Shown: piece by piece, positions 44,301 to 56,300 of the stretch | Numbering within the stretch: position 1 is the stretch's first letter | Layout: each line of letters starts with the position of its first letter | DNA from: G963691835 sp963691835 | GTDB taxonomy: Bacteria; Pseudomonadota; Alphaproteobacteria; Thalassobaculales; Thalassobaculaceae | Direction of reading: 5' to 3' | Assembly: GCA_963691835.1 (NCBI GenBank) | Contig: OY829383.1 | Location: forward strand, 1,798,001 to 1,862,000 | Length of the DNA: 64,000 nt | Made by a program: the position numbers and the translations under genes | Notes under the pieces: model-generated | The model's database searches: none | Seen by the model: only the letters and a program-made list of their open reading frames with translations | What the model was told of the DNA's origin: nothing

Positions 44301-47300
44301 CGTCGTTGCCGCCACCGCCGTAGAGGACGTCGGCTCCAGATCCGCCAACCAGCGTGTCGTCTTCGCCGTCCGCCGGCAGGACTTGACGCAGGGAGACGTT
44401 GTCGAGCAAGGCGCCGTAGGTGTCCGGCGTGCCATCCGCATCACCACCGCTGAAGGCGATGACGTGCGGCCCGGCATCGAGCTCAAGCTCAAGCTCCTGG
44501 CGGCCCCATTCGGTTTCGCCATCGGTGATCTCAAGCACCGCGACGCCGTCGACCCAGACCGTCATCTCGCTGGTCTCGCCACTGCGCCGGGCGGCGTAGT
44601 CAAAGGCGAATTGGAAGGTCCCGTCTTCCGGCACCTCGACCGTCTGGGCCAAGAGAACGTTCGTGTCCCCTCGGGTCCCGCCAAGCTCCGGCGAGCTGTC
44701 GAGTTCGGCGACGTTATTGTCGCTTTCCCAATCGTCCGGGGACTGAGGCACGCCACCGTGCACACCGCTTTGGATCTCGATCGGCGCGGTCCCGCCTTCG
44801 CCTGGCGTCAGGTCTTCCGCGGTCCATCCATCGATCGCTGTGAAGACGCCCCAGCTACCGTGGTTCAGCGCACCCGGCAGATTCTCGAAGTCGCCGTTCA
44901 GGATCAGCTCGGCACCAAGGTTCGGCTCAGCCGGTACCGCCTCGCTGTCGCCGTAGAGGATGTCGCTTCCGGAGCCGCCTGAGACCACGTCCTGGCCTTC
45001 ACCGCCGTAGACCGTATCGGCGCTGCCGCCGCCATCCAGGGTGTCATCACCCTCTCCGCCATACAGCAGATCGTCGCCGCCAACTGCGTGCGTCGCATCG
45101 ATCTTGCGGATGATGTAGTCGCTGCTGTCGTTGCTGCCATTCGGGCCGTCGCCGTATGGCGTGGCCGAGAAGACGATGCGGTCGAACGGCGCGTCCGTAT
45201 CGATGGTGACCGTGGTCTCGTGACCGGACTCTGCCTGGAAGTCGCCCTCGCCGACCAGCTCGTCACCGCTGTAGACAGCCCAATGCCCCTGCTCGCCGCC
45301 GCTGCCCTCATTAGAGAAGAGGCGCAGGACCTCAACCTCGGCGCTTGCCACCGGCGCTTCGAACGTGACCGCCAGCTCTTCGGACAACCCGGAGTTCGGG
45401 TCGTGGCCGAGTTGAACCGGGATGCCGCCATAGTTGCCGTCGACGCCGATCCCGCCATACCCCTCGGTAATGTGATCGGCTGACCACTCGCCCAGGGACC
45501 CGTTCTCAATCCGCCGCGCGACGATGCCGAACCCGGCGTCGGTCGTCTCGTAGTTATTGATGTCGATCGTCGTGACCGCTGGCGCCTCGTCTTCGCCATC
45601 GCCAAAGACCACATCGTCGCCGGTCCCGCCGTAGGCAACATCACCGCCGTCGCCGCCGTAGACCAGATCGTCGCCCGCACCACCGATGGCCAGGTCGTTC
45701 CCACCACCGCCGTAGAGCGTGTCCTCACCGTCGCCGCCGTAAAGCGTATCGTCAGAGCCCGTGGGCAGAACCTGACGCAGGGAGACGTTGTCGAGCAGCG
45801 CACCGTAGGTATCCGGCGAGCCGTCCGCATCGCCGCCGCTGAACGCGATGACGTGGGAGCCCGCACCAAGCTCAAGCTCAAGCTCCTGGCGGCCCCACTC
45901 GGTCTCACCATCGGTAATCTCAAGCACCGGCACACCATCGACCCAAACGGTCATCTCGCTGGTGTCGCCGTTGCTGCGGGCAGCGTAGTCGAAGGCGAAC
46001 TGGAAGGTTCCGTCTTCCGGCACCTCTACCGTCTGCGCCAGAAGCACGTTGGTATCGCCGCGCGTCCCACCCAACTCTGGCGAGCTGTCCAGTTCGGCGA
46101 AGTTGTTGTCGCTGTCGGTGCCCTCCGGGAACTGTGGCACGCCGCCATGGAGACCGCTTTGGATCTCGATCGGCGCCACACCACCCTCACCCGGGGTCAG
46201 GTCTTCGGCCGTCCAGCCGTCGATGGCGGTGAACACACCCCAACTGCCGTGGTTCAGCGCACCGGGGAGATTCTCGAAGTCGCCGTTGACGATCAACTCC
46301 GGACCGAAGCCGCCGTCGCCCGCGTCCGCGCCGTCATCGCCGTAGAGGAGGTCGTCGCCCGAGCCGCCGGAGACAACGTCCGCGCCGTCACCGCCATAGG
46401 CCGTGTCCGCGCCAGCGCCACCGTCGAGCGTGTCCGCCCCCAGGCTGCCGGACAGAAGATCGTCCCCGGCACCGCCATCGGCGACATCGTTGCCCAGACC
46501 GCCGAGCAGGGTATCCGAACCCGCCTGGCCTTCGAGCGTGTCGTCGCCCGAGCCACCATCGAGGAGATCATCACCGCCGGAGACGTGCGTCGCCTCGATG
46601 TTCCGGATGATGTAGTCGCTGCTGTCGTTGCTGCCGTTCGGGCCGTCGCCATACGGCGTCGCCGTGAACACAAGGCGGTCAAACGGCGTTTCCGGATCGA
46701 TCGCAATCGTCGTCTCGTGACCGGACGGCGCCTGGAACTCGCCCTCACCAACCAGCTCATCGCCCTGGTAGACCGCCCAATGCCCTTGCTCGCCGCCGTT
46801 GCCCTCACCGGAGAACAGGCGGAGCACATCCACGTTGGCCGACTGGACCGGTGTATCGAAGTCAACGGCGATGCCCTCGGACAAGCCGGAGACCGGGTCA
46901 TGACCGAGCTGAACCGAGATACCGCCGAAGTTGCCGTCGACGCCGATTCCGCCGTAGCCCTCGGTGATGTGATCCGCAGACCACGCCCCGAGCTCACCGT
47001 TCTCGATCCGCTGCGCCGTGACCGTGAAGCCGGAGTCGGTCGCATCGTAGTTGTTGATGTTGATCGACGTGACCGCACCCGCCTGCGCGTCGCCATCACC
47101 AACGAGGCTGTCGTCGCCGCCTTCGCCCGCGACCGTGTCGTTGCCGGCCCCGCCATAGACCACGTCGTCGCCATCGCCCGCGTCGACCGAGTCATCGCCC
47201 GCACCGGCGGAGACCAGATCCGCACTCTCCAGGGCGGAGATCGTGTCGTCGCCCTGGGTCCCCAGCAGGGTGTCTTCGTCTGGCGTGCCCCAGATGGTCG

Positions 47301-50300
47301 GATCGAACGGCGTCGCCGACAGGGTGACGTCCGTGCCGCCCTCATCGTTCGCCTCAAGGCTCAGATACTCGTACTCGCCCGCAACCTCGAGGGTGCTGTC
47401 GGCCTGACCGTCGCCATCGCCGTCGATTGCGATCGTCGTCTTGCCATCGGCCGCCGTAAGGGTGACGTCGTCTTCGTCGATTGCGGCACTGGAGATCCGG
47501 ATCGTCTCGCCGTCCTCGTAGTCCGTCAGGCTGTCGCCGTCGAGGTCGGCCAGCGTGCCTTCGAACGTATCGTCGCCCGAGCCGCCCGCGATCTCATCCG
47601 AACCGGCCCCACCGACAAGGACGTCATCGTCGGCCCCACCGTCGAGCACATCGTCGCCGTCGTCGCCTGCGAGGCTGTCGCTACCCGCACCACCAAGGAT
47701 CGTGTCGTCATCGGCGCCGCCGTCGACAGTGTCGTCGCCCGCACCCGCGTCGATGGAATCGTCGCCCGCGCCACCGGAGACGAGATCCGCACTCTCCAAC
47801 GCGGAGATCGTGTCGTTACCGGCGCCCCCGATGAGCTCATCCTCATCCGGCGTGCCCATGATCGTGAGATCCGTCGGGGACGCGGAAACCGAAAGGTTGG
47901 TTCCGCCGGCACCGTCATCATCGACCGTCAGGTACTCGTAGACGCCGGATACCTGGAGCGTTGTATCGGCCTGACCGTCGCCGTCACCGTCGATCGCGAT
48001 GGTCGTCTTGCCACCCGCCGAGGAGAGGGTGACAGCATCCTCGTCGAGGACGGCACCCTGAATGTTGATCGTCTCGCCGTCTTCATAGCCGGCCAGCGTA
48101 TCGCCATCGAGATCGGACAGAGTGCCTTGGAAGGTGTCGTCGCCTGTGCCGCCGACAAGCCGGTCCGCACCCGCACCACCATCCAGGATGTCATCGCCCT
48201 CACCGCCACTGACGGTGTCGTCACCGGCGCCAGCCTCGACGCTGTCGTCGCCGGCACCCGCAACAATCCGGTCAGCGCCCGAGCCGGTCATAACGGTATC
48301 GTCGCCCGCGCCCGCAGTGATGCGGTTCGCGCCGTCACCGGCATCGATCAGATCAGCACCGTCGCCACTCTTGACCGTGTCGTTGCCGTCGCTGCCTTCG
48401 ATCGTGTCGGCGCCCGTACCGGCCTTCACCCAGTTATCGCCATCGCCCGCATCGACGACGTTGTCGCCCTCGCCCGCGTTGACGGTGTCGTTTCCGGCAC
48501 CCGCGTCGACACTGTCGTTGCCAGCACCCGCAACGATGCGGTCATCGCCCGAGCCGGTCAGGACAGTATCGTCGCCGTCGCCCGCGGTTACGCGGTTCGC
48601 ACCATCGCCCGCATCGATCTCATCGGCGCCGTCGCCACTGTTGATCGCGTCGTTGCCCTCACCACCGTCGATGGTATCGGCGCCTGCGCCCGCGACGATC
48701 CGATCATCGCCATCGCCCGCATCGACGACGTTGTCGCCATCGCCCGCGTTGACGGTGTCGTTCCCGGCCCCGGCCTCGACGCTGTCATCGCCCAGCCCAG
48801 CCGCAACGCGATCCGCACCCGAGCCGGACTGGATCGTATCCGCACCGTCGCCCGCATTGATAACGTTCGCGCCGTTACCGGCATCGATCGCGTCGGCACC
48901 ATCACCGCTCTTGATCGTGTCGCTGCCGTCGCCGCCATCGATCGTGTCAGCGCCTGCGCCCGCGACGATCCGGTCGTCGCCGTCGCCCGCATCGACGACA
49001 TTGGCACCGTTGCCTGCGTTGACCGTGTCGTCGCCCTCGCCGGCTGCGATGCTGTCGTCGCCCTCGCCCGCGTTGACGTTATCGGCACCGGCACCGGCCT
49101 CGATGGTGTCGTCTCCGACACCCGCGTTGACGCGGTCGTCACCCTCGCCCGCGTCAATGGAGTCATTGCCCGCGTTGGCGTTGATGGTGTCGTTGTCTGC
49201 ACCGCCCGTGATCGTGTCGTCGCCCGTGCCGGTCTTCACCCGGTCCGCGCCGTCTCCAGCGTCGACGACGTTGGCACCATTGCCAGCATTGACCGTGTCG
49301 TCGCCCGTACCGGCCGCGACGCTGTCGTCACCTTCGCCCGTGTTGACGACATCCGCGCCCGCGCCAGCCTCAACAGTATCGGCACCGTCGCCGGTCACGA
49401 CCCGGTCGGCACCGTCTCCCGCCTTCACGGAGTCGTCGCCCGCACCGGCACTCAAGGTGTCGTTGCCAAGGCCGCCTTCGATGGTGTCATCACCGGTCCC
49501 GGCCTTCACCAGGTCCGCACCGTCGCCACCATCGACAACGTCGGCGCCGTCGCCCGCGTTGACGGTATCCGCACCGTCACCCGCGTCGACCGTATCGTCG
49601 CCCTCGCCCGCGATCACCCGGTCATCCCCGGCGCCCGCGTCGATGGAGTCGTTACCCGCACCGCCGGTCACCACGTCCGCACTCTCAAGGGCCGAGATCG
49701 TGTCGTCGCCGTCGGTACCGACCAACCGGTCTTCCAGCGGCGTGCCCCAGATCGTCGGGTCCGGCGGGGTCGCGGTGACCGAGAGGTTGGTGCCGCCGTC
49801 GCCGTCTTCCTCGATCGTGACGTAGTCGAACTCGCCCGCGACCTCGAAGGTGCTGTCGGCCTGGCCGTCACCATCGCCATCGATCGCGATCGTGGTCTTG
49901 CCATCCGCCGCGGTGATCGTGACGTCGTCTTCGCCCAACGCCGCGCCGCGAACATTGATCGTCTCGCCGTCCTCGTAGTCGGAGACGCTGTCGCCGTCGA
50001 GTTCCGCCAGGGTTCCCGCGAAAGTGTCGTCGCCGATGCCGCCCGCGATGTCGTCGGCACCTTCGCCGCCGACCAGAAGGTCGTCGCCTGCACCGCCGAT
50101 GAGCGTGTCCTCACCGGCACCGGCGCTCAGCGTGTCGTCGCCGCCTTGATAGGTGAAGTTGGTACCATTGTCGCCGACCAGGACATCGTCCTCTTCACCC
50201 CCGGTCAGCGCGTCGCTGCCGTGGAAGCCGAGGACCAGTGCGGGCTCCCCATCCGGGGCGATCAGCGCATCGGTGCCGTTGTGGCCGCGCACCAGGGTGA

Positions 50301-53300
50301 AGGTGCCCTCGGCGAACTCGAGCTGCTCGATCTCGCGGATGTCCGTAACGCCGTCGCCGTCCGGACGCGTGTCGGTGACCCGGGTGACGCCGCCGCCATA
50401 GGTCTGGAAGTTGTAGTCCTTCACCGAGCCGGTGAAGACCGCCGTGTCCACACCGTCGCCACCATCGAGCGTATCCCGGCCGTCGCCACCAACCAGGGTG
50501 TCGTCGTCGTCCCCGCCGTAGAGAGCGTCGTTGCCCGCACCTCCGTCGATGGAGTCATCGCCCGCACCACCGGAGGCGACATCCGCCCCTTCCAGACCGG
50601 AGATGGTGTCGTCGCCGTCGCCGCCCTCAAGCGTGTCCTGATCAGGCGTGCCGATGATGGTTTGATCAGCCGGCGTGTTCGTCAGCTTAAGGCTCTTGCC
50701 CGACGCACCGTCTTCATCAGAGCCCGCTTCGACGGTGACATAGGCGAACTCGCCCGCAACCGTGAAAGAGGCGTTCGGCTGACCATCGCCATCCGTGTCG
50801 ATCGATACCGTTGTCTCGCCGTTTGCGGCGTTCAGGGTGACGTCGTCTTCCCCGAAACCGGCATCCATCAGAAGGATCTGTTCGCCATCCTCGTAGTCGG
50901 CGAGCGTATCGCCGTCCAACGCTGAGACCGGGCCACGGAAAACGTCGCTGCCCGAGCCGCCATAGAGGGTATCGGCGCCGCCGCCGGCCTGGAGCGTGTC
51001 GTCACCCTCTCCGCCATCCAGCAGGTTCGCGTCGTTGCCGCCGGCGTCGAGCGTGTCCTCACCCGCACCGCCGACCAGCGTATCCGCCCCCACACCACCG
51101 TAGATCAGGTCGTTGCCGTCGCCGCCTTTAAGCGAGTCATCGCCATCGATCCCGAAGACCCAGTCGTCACCCTCTCCGCCATCGAGAACGTCATTCCCGC
51201 TGCCACCGTCAAGCGTATCCGCGCCGGTGCCGCCCAGGATCGTATCCGCCTCGGATCCACCAAGCACAGAGTCGGCGCCATCGCCAGCCTCGACTGAGTC
51301 GGCACCGGAGCCAGCGTCGACGGTATCGGCGCCATCGCCCGCATCAATCGAGTCGTCGCCAGCACCGCCGGAGACAAGGTCATCGCTTTCGAGTGCGGAG
51401 ATCGTGTCGTCGCCGTCACCGCCTTCGAGCGTGTCTTCTTGCGGTGTGCCGATGATGGTTTGATCAGCCGGGGTCGCGGAGACGGAAATGCTGGTACCGC
51501 CCTGACCGTCCGGCTCAACCGTCAGATACTCGTACTCGCCTGCGACCTCGAGCGTGCTGTCCGGCTGACCGTCGCCATCGCCGTCGATCGCGATGGTCGT
51601 CTTGCCGTCGGCCGCCGTGATCGTGACATCGTCCTCGCCGAGTGTGGCGCTGCGGACATAGATGGACTCACCGTCCTCGTAGTCGCTCAGGCTGTCGCCG
51701 TCGAGATCCGCAAGCGTGCCTTCGAAGGTGTCGTCGCCGGACCCGCCCGCGATCGTGTCGGCGCCCGCGCCGCCCAGGAAGACATCGTCGTCGGCCCCGC
51801 CGTCGAGCGTGTCGTCGCCCGCACCACCCGCAAGGCTGTCGTTACCGGTGCCGCCGAAGATCGAGTCGCCTTGCTCCCCACCCACGACATAGTCATTGCC
51901 ACCGCCCGCATTGATCGTGTCGACGCCGGAGCCCGCAAAAACATTATCGTTGCCGTCGCCGGCGTCGACCGAGTCGTCACCAGAACCCGCGTAGATATCG
52001 TCATTGCCGTCACCGGCATCGATCGAGTCGTCGCCCGCGCCACCGGAAACGAGGTCGTCGCTTTCAAGCGCCGAGATCGTGTCGTTGCCGTCACCGCCTT
52101 CGAGCGTGTCTTCTTGCGGCGTGCCCATGATGGTCTGGTCGATCGGGCCCGGGGTCAGGGAGAGGGTCGTGCCGCCGTTTCCGTCCGCCTCGACGACCAC
52201 ACCCGCGAAGGTGCCGGTGACCGTGAAGCTCTTGTCCGCCTGGCCGTCGCCATCGGTGTCAAGGGAGACGGTTGTCTCGCCATCCGCCGTGGTCAGCGTG
52301 ATGTCATCTTCGCCGAGGAGCGCGTCGGTGACCGTGATCGCCTCGCCTTCCTCGTAGTCGGCGATGGTATCCCCGTCGAGCTCCGCCGCCGTTCCGATGA
52401 ACTCATCCTGGCCGGCGCCGCCGACGAGGCTGTCCGCACCGTCGCCGCCAGAGAGGACATCCGCGTCCTGGCCGCCCTGAAGCGTGTCCGTTCCGGCACC
52501 GCCATCGAGCGTGTCGCCGCCACTGCCGCCCACCAGCAGGTCGTTGTCGGAGCCGCCGTCGAGAAGGTCCGCGCCGGAGCCGCCATAGAGCGTGTCGTCA
52601 CCCGAGCCGCCGGAGAGGACATCGGCATCGTCACCACCGTCCAGCAGGTCGGCTTCGGTACCACCGTCCAGGGTATCGTTGCCGGTGCCGCCGAAGAGGG
52701 AGTCCGTCCCCTCGCCACCCGAGGCGACATCATCGCCCGCGTCACCTTCAAGGGAGTCCGCGTCGGCGCCGCCGTCCAACGTATCGGCACCCTCGCCGCC
52801 GCGCAGGGTGTCGGTGCCCTCCCCGCCTTCCAGGCTGTCTTCACCGGTGCCGCCGTCGAGGCTGTCATTGCCGAGGCCGCCGGAGAGGGTATCGGAGTCC
52901 GCCCCGCCGCTGAGCGCATCATTGCCCACACCGCCGGACAGCACGTCGTTGCCGTCGCCACCGGTGAGCTGATCGTGGCCCTGCCCGCCTTCGAGCGTGT
53001 CGTCGCCCGCCCCGCCGTCGAGGACATCATTCCCGCCCTCACCATGGGTGACCTCGACACGAAGAATGACGAAGTCGCTGCCGTCCTCGGGGCCGCCTGG
53101 ATAGGTGGTCGCCGCGAAGACGATCCGGTCGAATTCGACGCCCGGGTCGATCGTGAAGCTGGTGGTGTCGCCAGAAGAGGACTCGAATGTGCCCTCAGCA
53201 ACCAACGCGCCGTCGTTGAAGACCTGCCACCGGCCTTGCTCACCACTGTCGCCCTCGTCCGAGGAGAGCTGACCGATGTCGACACTGGCCGACTGGGCCG

Positions 53301-56300
53301 GCTCGTCGAGATCGATGATCAGTTCTTCGGAGAGCCCGGAATCCGGGTCGTAGCCGATCTCCGGCTCGGGATCGTCGTTACCCGCCCCAACGCCGATCGC
53401 GCCGTTCGTGGTGGTGACATTGTCTTCGGAGGGGTCGCCGAGGAAGGGCTCCGGACCGGACAGCGTGTCCTCACCCTGATCGCCCGCAACCGTGTCCGTA
53501 TCTCCGGTGCCGGTATCGCCAGAGTCCGTATCGCCGGTGTCCGTGTCACCTGTGTCGGTATCGCCGGTGTCGGTGTCGCCGGTGTCAGTATCACCCGTGT
53601 CGGTGTCACCTGCGTCGGTATCGCCGGTGTCGGTGTCACCTGTGTCGGTGTCGCCGGTGTCCGTGTCGCCCGTGTCGGTGTCGCCGGTGTCCGTGTCGGT
53701 GTCGCCGGTGTCGATATCACCGGTGTCCGTGTCGCCAGTGTCCGTGTCGCCGGTGTCGGTATCGCCGGTGTCTGTGTCACCCGTGTCGGTGTCGCCGGTG
53801 TCTGTGTCACCCGTGTCGGTGTCGCCTGTGTCGGTATCGCCGGTGTCCGTGTCGCCGGTGTCCGTGTCGCCAGACCCACCTGCGCCGACGACGGTCGTAT
53901 CGTCGTCGTTCGACCCGGTACCACCCGAGCCACTGCCCGTGTCCGTATCACCGGTGTCGGTGTCGCCGGTATCCGTGTCGCCGGTGTCCGTGTCGCCGGT
54001 GTCCGTGTCGCCGGTATCCGTGTCACCGGTGTCCGTGTCGCCGGTATCCATGTCACCGGTGTCCGTATCGCCGGTGTCGGTGTCGCCGGTATCCGTGTCG
54101 CCGGTATCCGTGTCACCGGTGTCCGTGTCGCCGGTATCCATGTCACCGGTATCCGTGTCGCCGGTGTCGGTGTCGCCGGTATCCGTATCGCCGGTATCCG
54201 TGTCGCCGGTATCCGTGTCACCGGTGTCCGTGTCGCCGGTATCCGCGTCGCCGGTATCCGTGTCGCCGGTATCCGTGTCACCGGTGTCCGTGTCGCCGGT
54301 ATCCGCGTCGCCGGTATCCGTGTCGCCGGTATCCGTGTCACCGGTGTCGGTGTCACCGGTGTCCGTGTCACCGGTGTCGGTGTCACCGGTATCCGTGTCG
54401 CCGGTGTCCGTATCGCCGGTATCCGTATCGCCGGTGTCCGTATCGCCGGTGTCCGTCTCGCCGGTGTCGGCGTCGCCGGTGTCCGTATCGCCGGTGTCGG
54501 TGTCGCCGGTGTCCGTGTCGCCGGTGTCCGTGTCGCCGGTGTCCGTGTCGCCGGTGTCCGTGTCGCCGGTGTCCGTGTCGCCGGTATCCGTGTCACCGGT
54601 ATCCGTGTCGCCGGTGTCCGTATCGCCGGTGTCGGTGTCGCCGGTGTCCGTGTCGCCGGTATCCGTATCGCCGGTGTCCGTATCGCCGGTGTCCGTGTCG
54701 CCGGTATCCGTGTCACCGGAATCCGTGTCGCCGGTGTCGGTGTCGCCGGTGTCCGTGTCGCCCGTGTCGGTGTCGCCCGTGCCGGTATCACCGGTGTCGC
54801 CTGAGCCCGAGCCCGTTCCTGTGGAATCGGAACCGTCCGTGCCAACCACGGAGTCGTCGCCCACAACTTCGATCCTGCGGCCCGTGATCCGGAACCCGGC
54901 ACCGTCGAGGTTGGCCGTGGTGAAATCGATGACGGTCGTCCGAACCTCTTCCTCACCGGCTTCGTCGCCGATCAGGACGTCGTCGCCCGCATCACCCGAC
55001 AGCGTATCGTCGCCGCCGCCGCCGGAGATGGTGTCGGCATCGTCGCCGCCATAGGCCACGTCGGCATCACCACCGCCGATGATGAGATCCGCATCGCCGT
55101 TGCCGTAGATCGTGTCGCTGCCCGCACCGCCATTGAGCAGATCCGTGCCGTCGCCACCGATTAGAAGATCGTCGCCATCACCCCCGATGACCGTGTCCGC
55201 ATCATCGCCGCCGTCCAGCGTGTCGGACCCGATCCCGCCGGAGACACGATCGGCACCGGTTCCGCCGGAAATCGTGTCCTGACCGGCACCACCGGAGAGC
55301 TTATCCTGGCCAGAGCCGCCGCTGATGATGTCATCACCATTTGCACCGACCAACGTGTCCTCGCCATCACCGCCGACCAGCGTGTCCTCGACGCCGGAGC
55401 CGGAGATCGAGTCGTCACCGTCACCGCCGGTTTCATCGACGTTCTCGAAGAAGGAAAGCTTGCCGTCTTCGAGGGAGACGGTTCCGGCCTCCGCACCCAG
55501 CGTGAAGCTTGTCTGGGCCTGGGTGCCGTCCTTATTGGTGTTGACGGTGACAGTGGTGGTCCCGTCCGACCGCTCCATCGTCACATCGTCGGCCGTGAAG
55601 CCCCCGTCGGTGATCTCAACCGCTTCGCCGTACTCGTAGTCTTCCAGCGTATCGCCGTCGAGGTCGTCCGCCGTCCCGCGGAACGTGTCGGATCCGGCGC
55701 CGCCTTCGAGGGTGTCCGAACCGGCACCGCCCTGAAGGGTATCCGCCCCCGCGCCGCCATCGACCACATCATCGCCGGACCCGGCGTCGATCAGATCGCC
55801 GCCCCCCTCACCCGAGACGGTGTCGTTGTCGTCGCCGCCGGACAGGACGTCCGCGTTGTCACCGCCGAGCAGGGTGTCTTCGCCAATGCCGCCGTCGAGT
55901 GTGTCCTCACCCGGGCCGCCAACCAGAAGGTCGTTGTCGTTGCCGCCCGCGAGGGAGTCGTCCCCCTCTCCGCCGTACAGCGTATCGGCGCCAGACCCAC
56001 CGTCGACCGTGTCATTGCCCATGCCGCCGTCTGCCACGTCGGCGCCGTCACCGCCGGAGATCAGATCATCGTTGGCACCACCATCCAACGTGTCCGCGCC
56101 CGACCCGCCATCGAGCGTATCGTCGCCGTCACCGCCGTCGAGAACGTTTGCGTCGGCGCCGCCGGAAATCGAATCGTCACCGCCTTCGCCGTAGAGCGTG
56201 TCTGCGTCGCCGCCGCCCTGGAGGGAATCGTCATCCGCGCCGCCGGACAGCACGTCGGCCCCGTCGCCGCCGGAAAGCGTGTCTTCTCCGTCACCACCAA

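Noticed and set aside
53491..54800. CRISPR or microsatellite locus from the regularly spaced 15-bp repeats
   Set aside because: The repeats are contiguous, 15 bp long, have no spacers and keep a coding frame; they encode DTDTG.
40438..55054. Very long plus-strand open frames opposite the giant gene (for example 40438-43659, 45853-50925, 51439-54804, and a VSPVS-rich frame at 53492-55054)
   Set aside because: They are mirror frames created by the repetitive GC-rich RTX sequence on the minus strand. Their proteins have no recognisable domains, while the minus strand gives perfect calcium-binding repeats.
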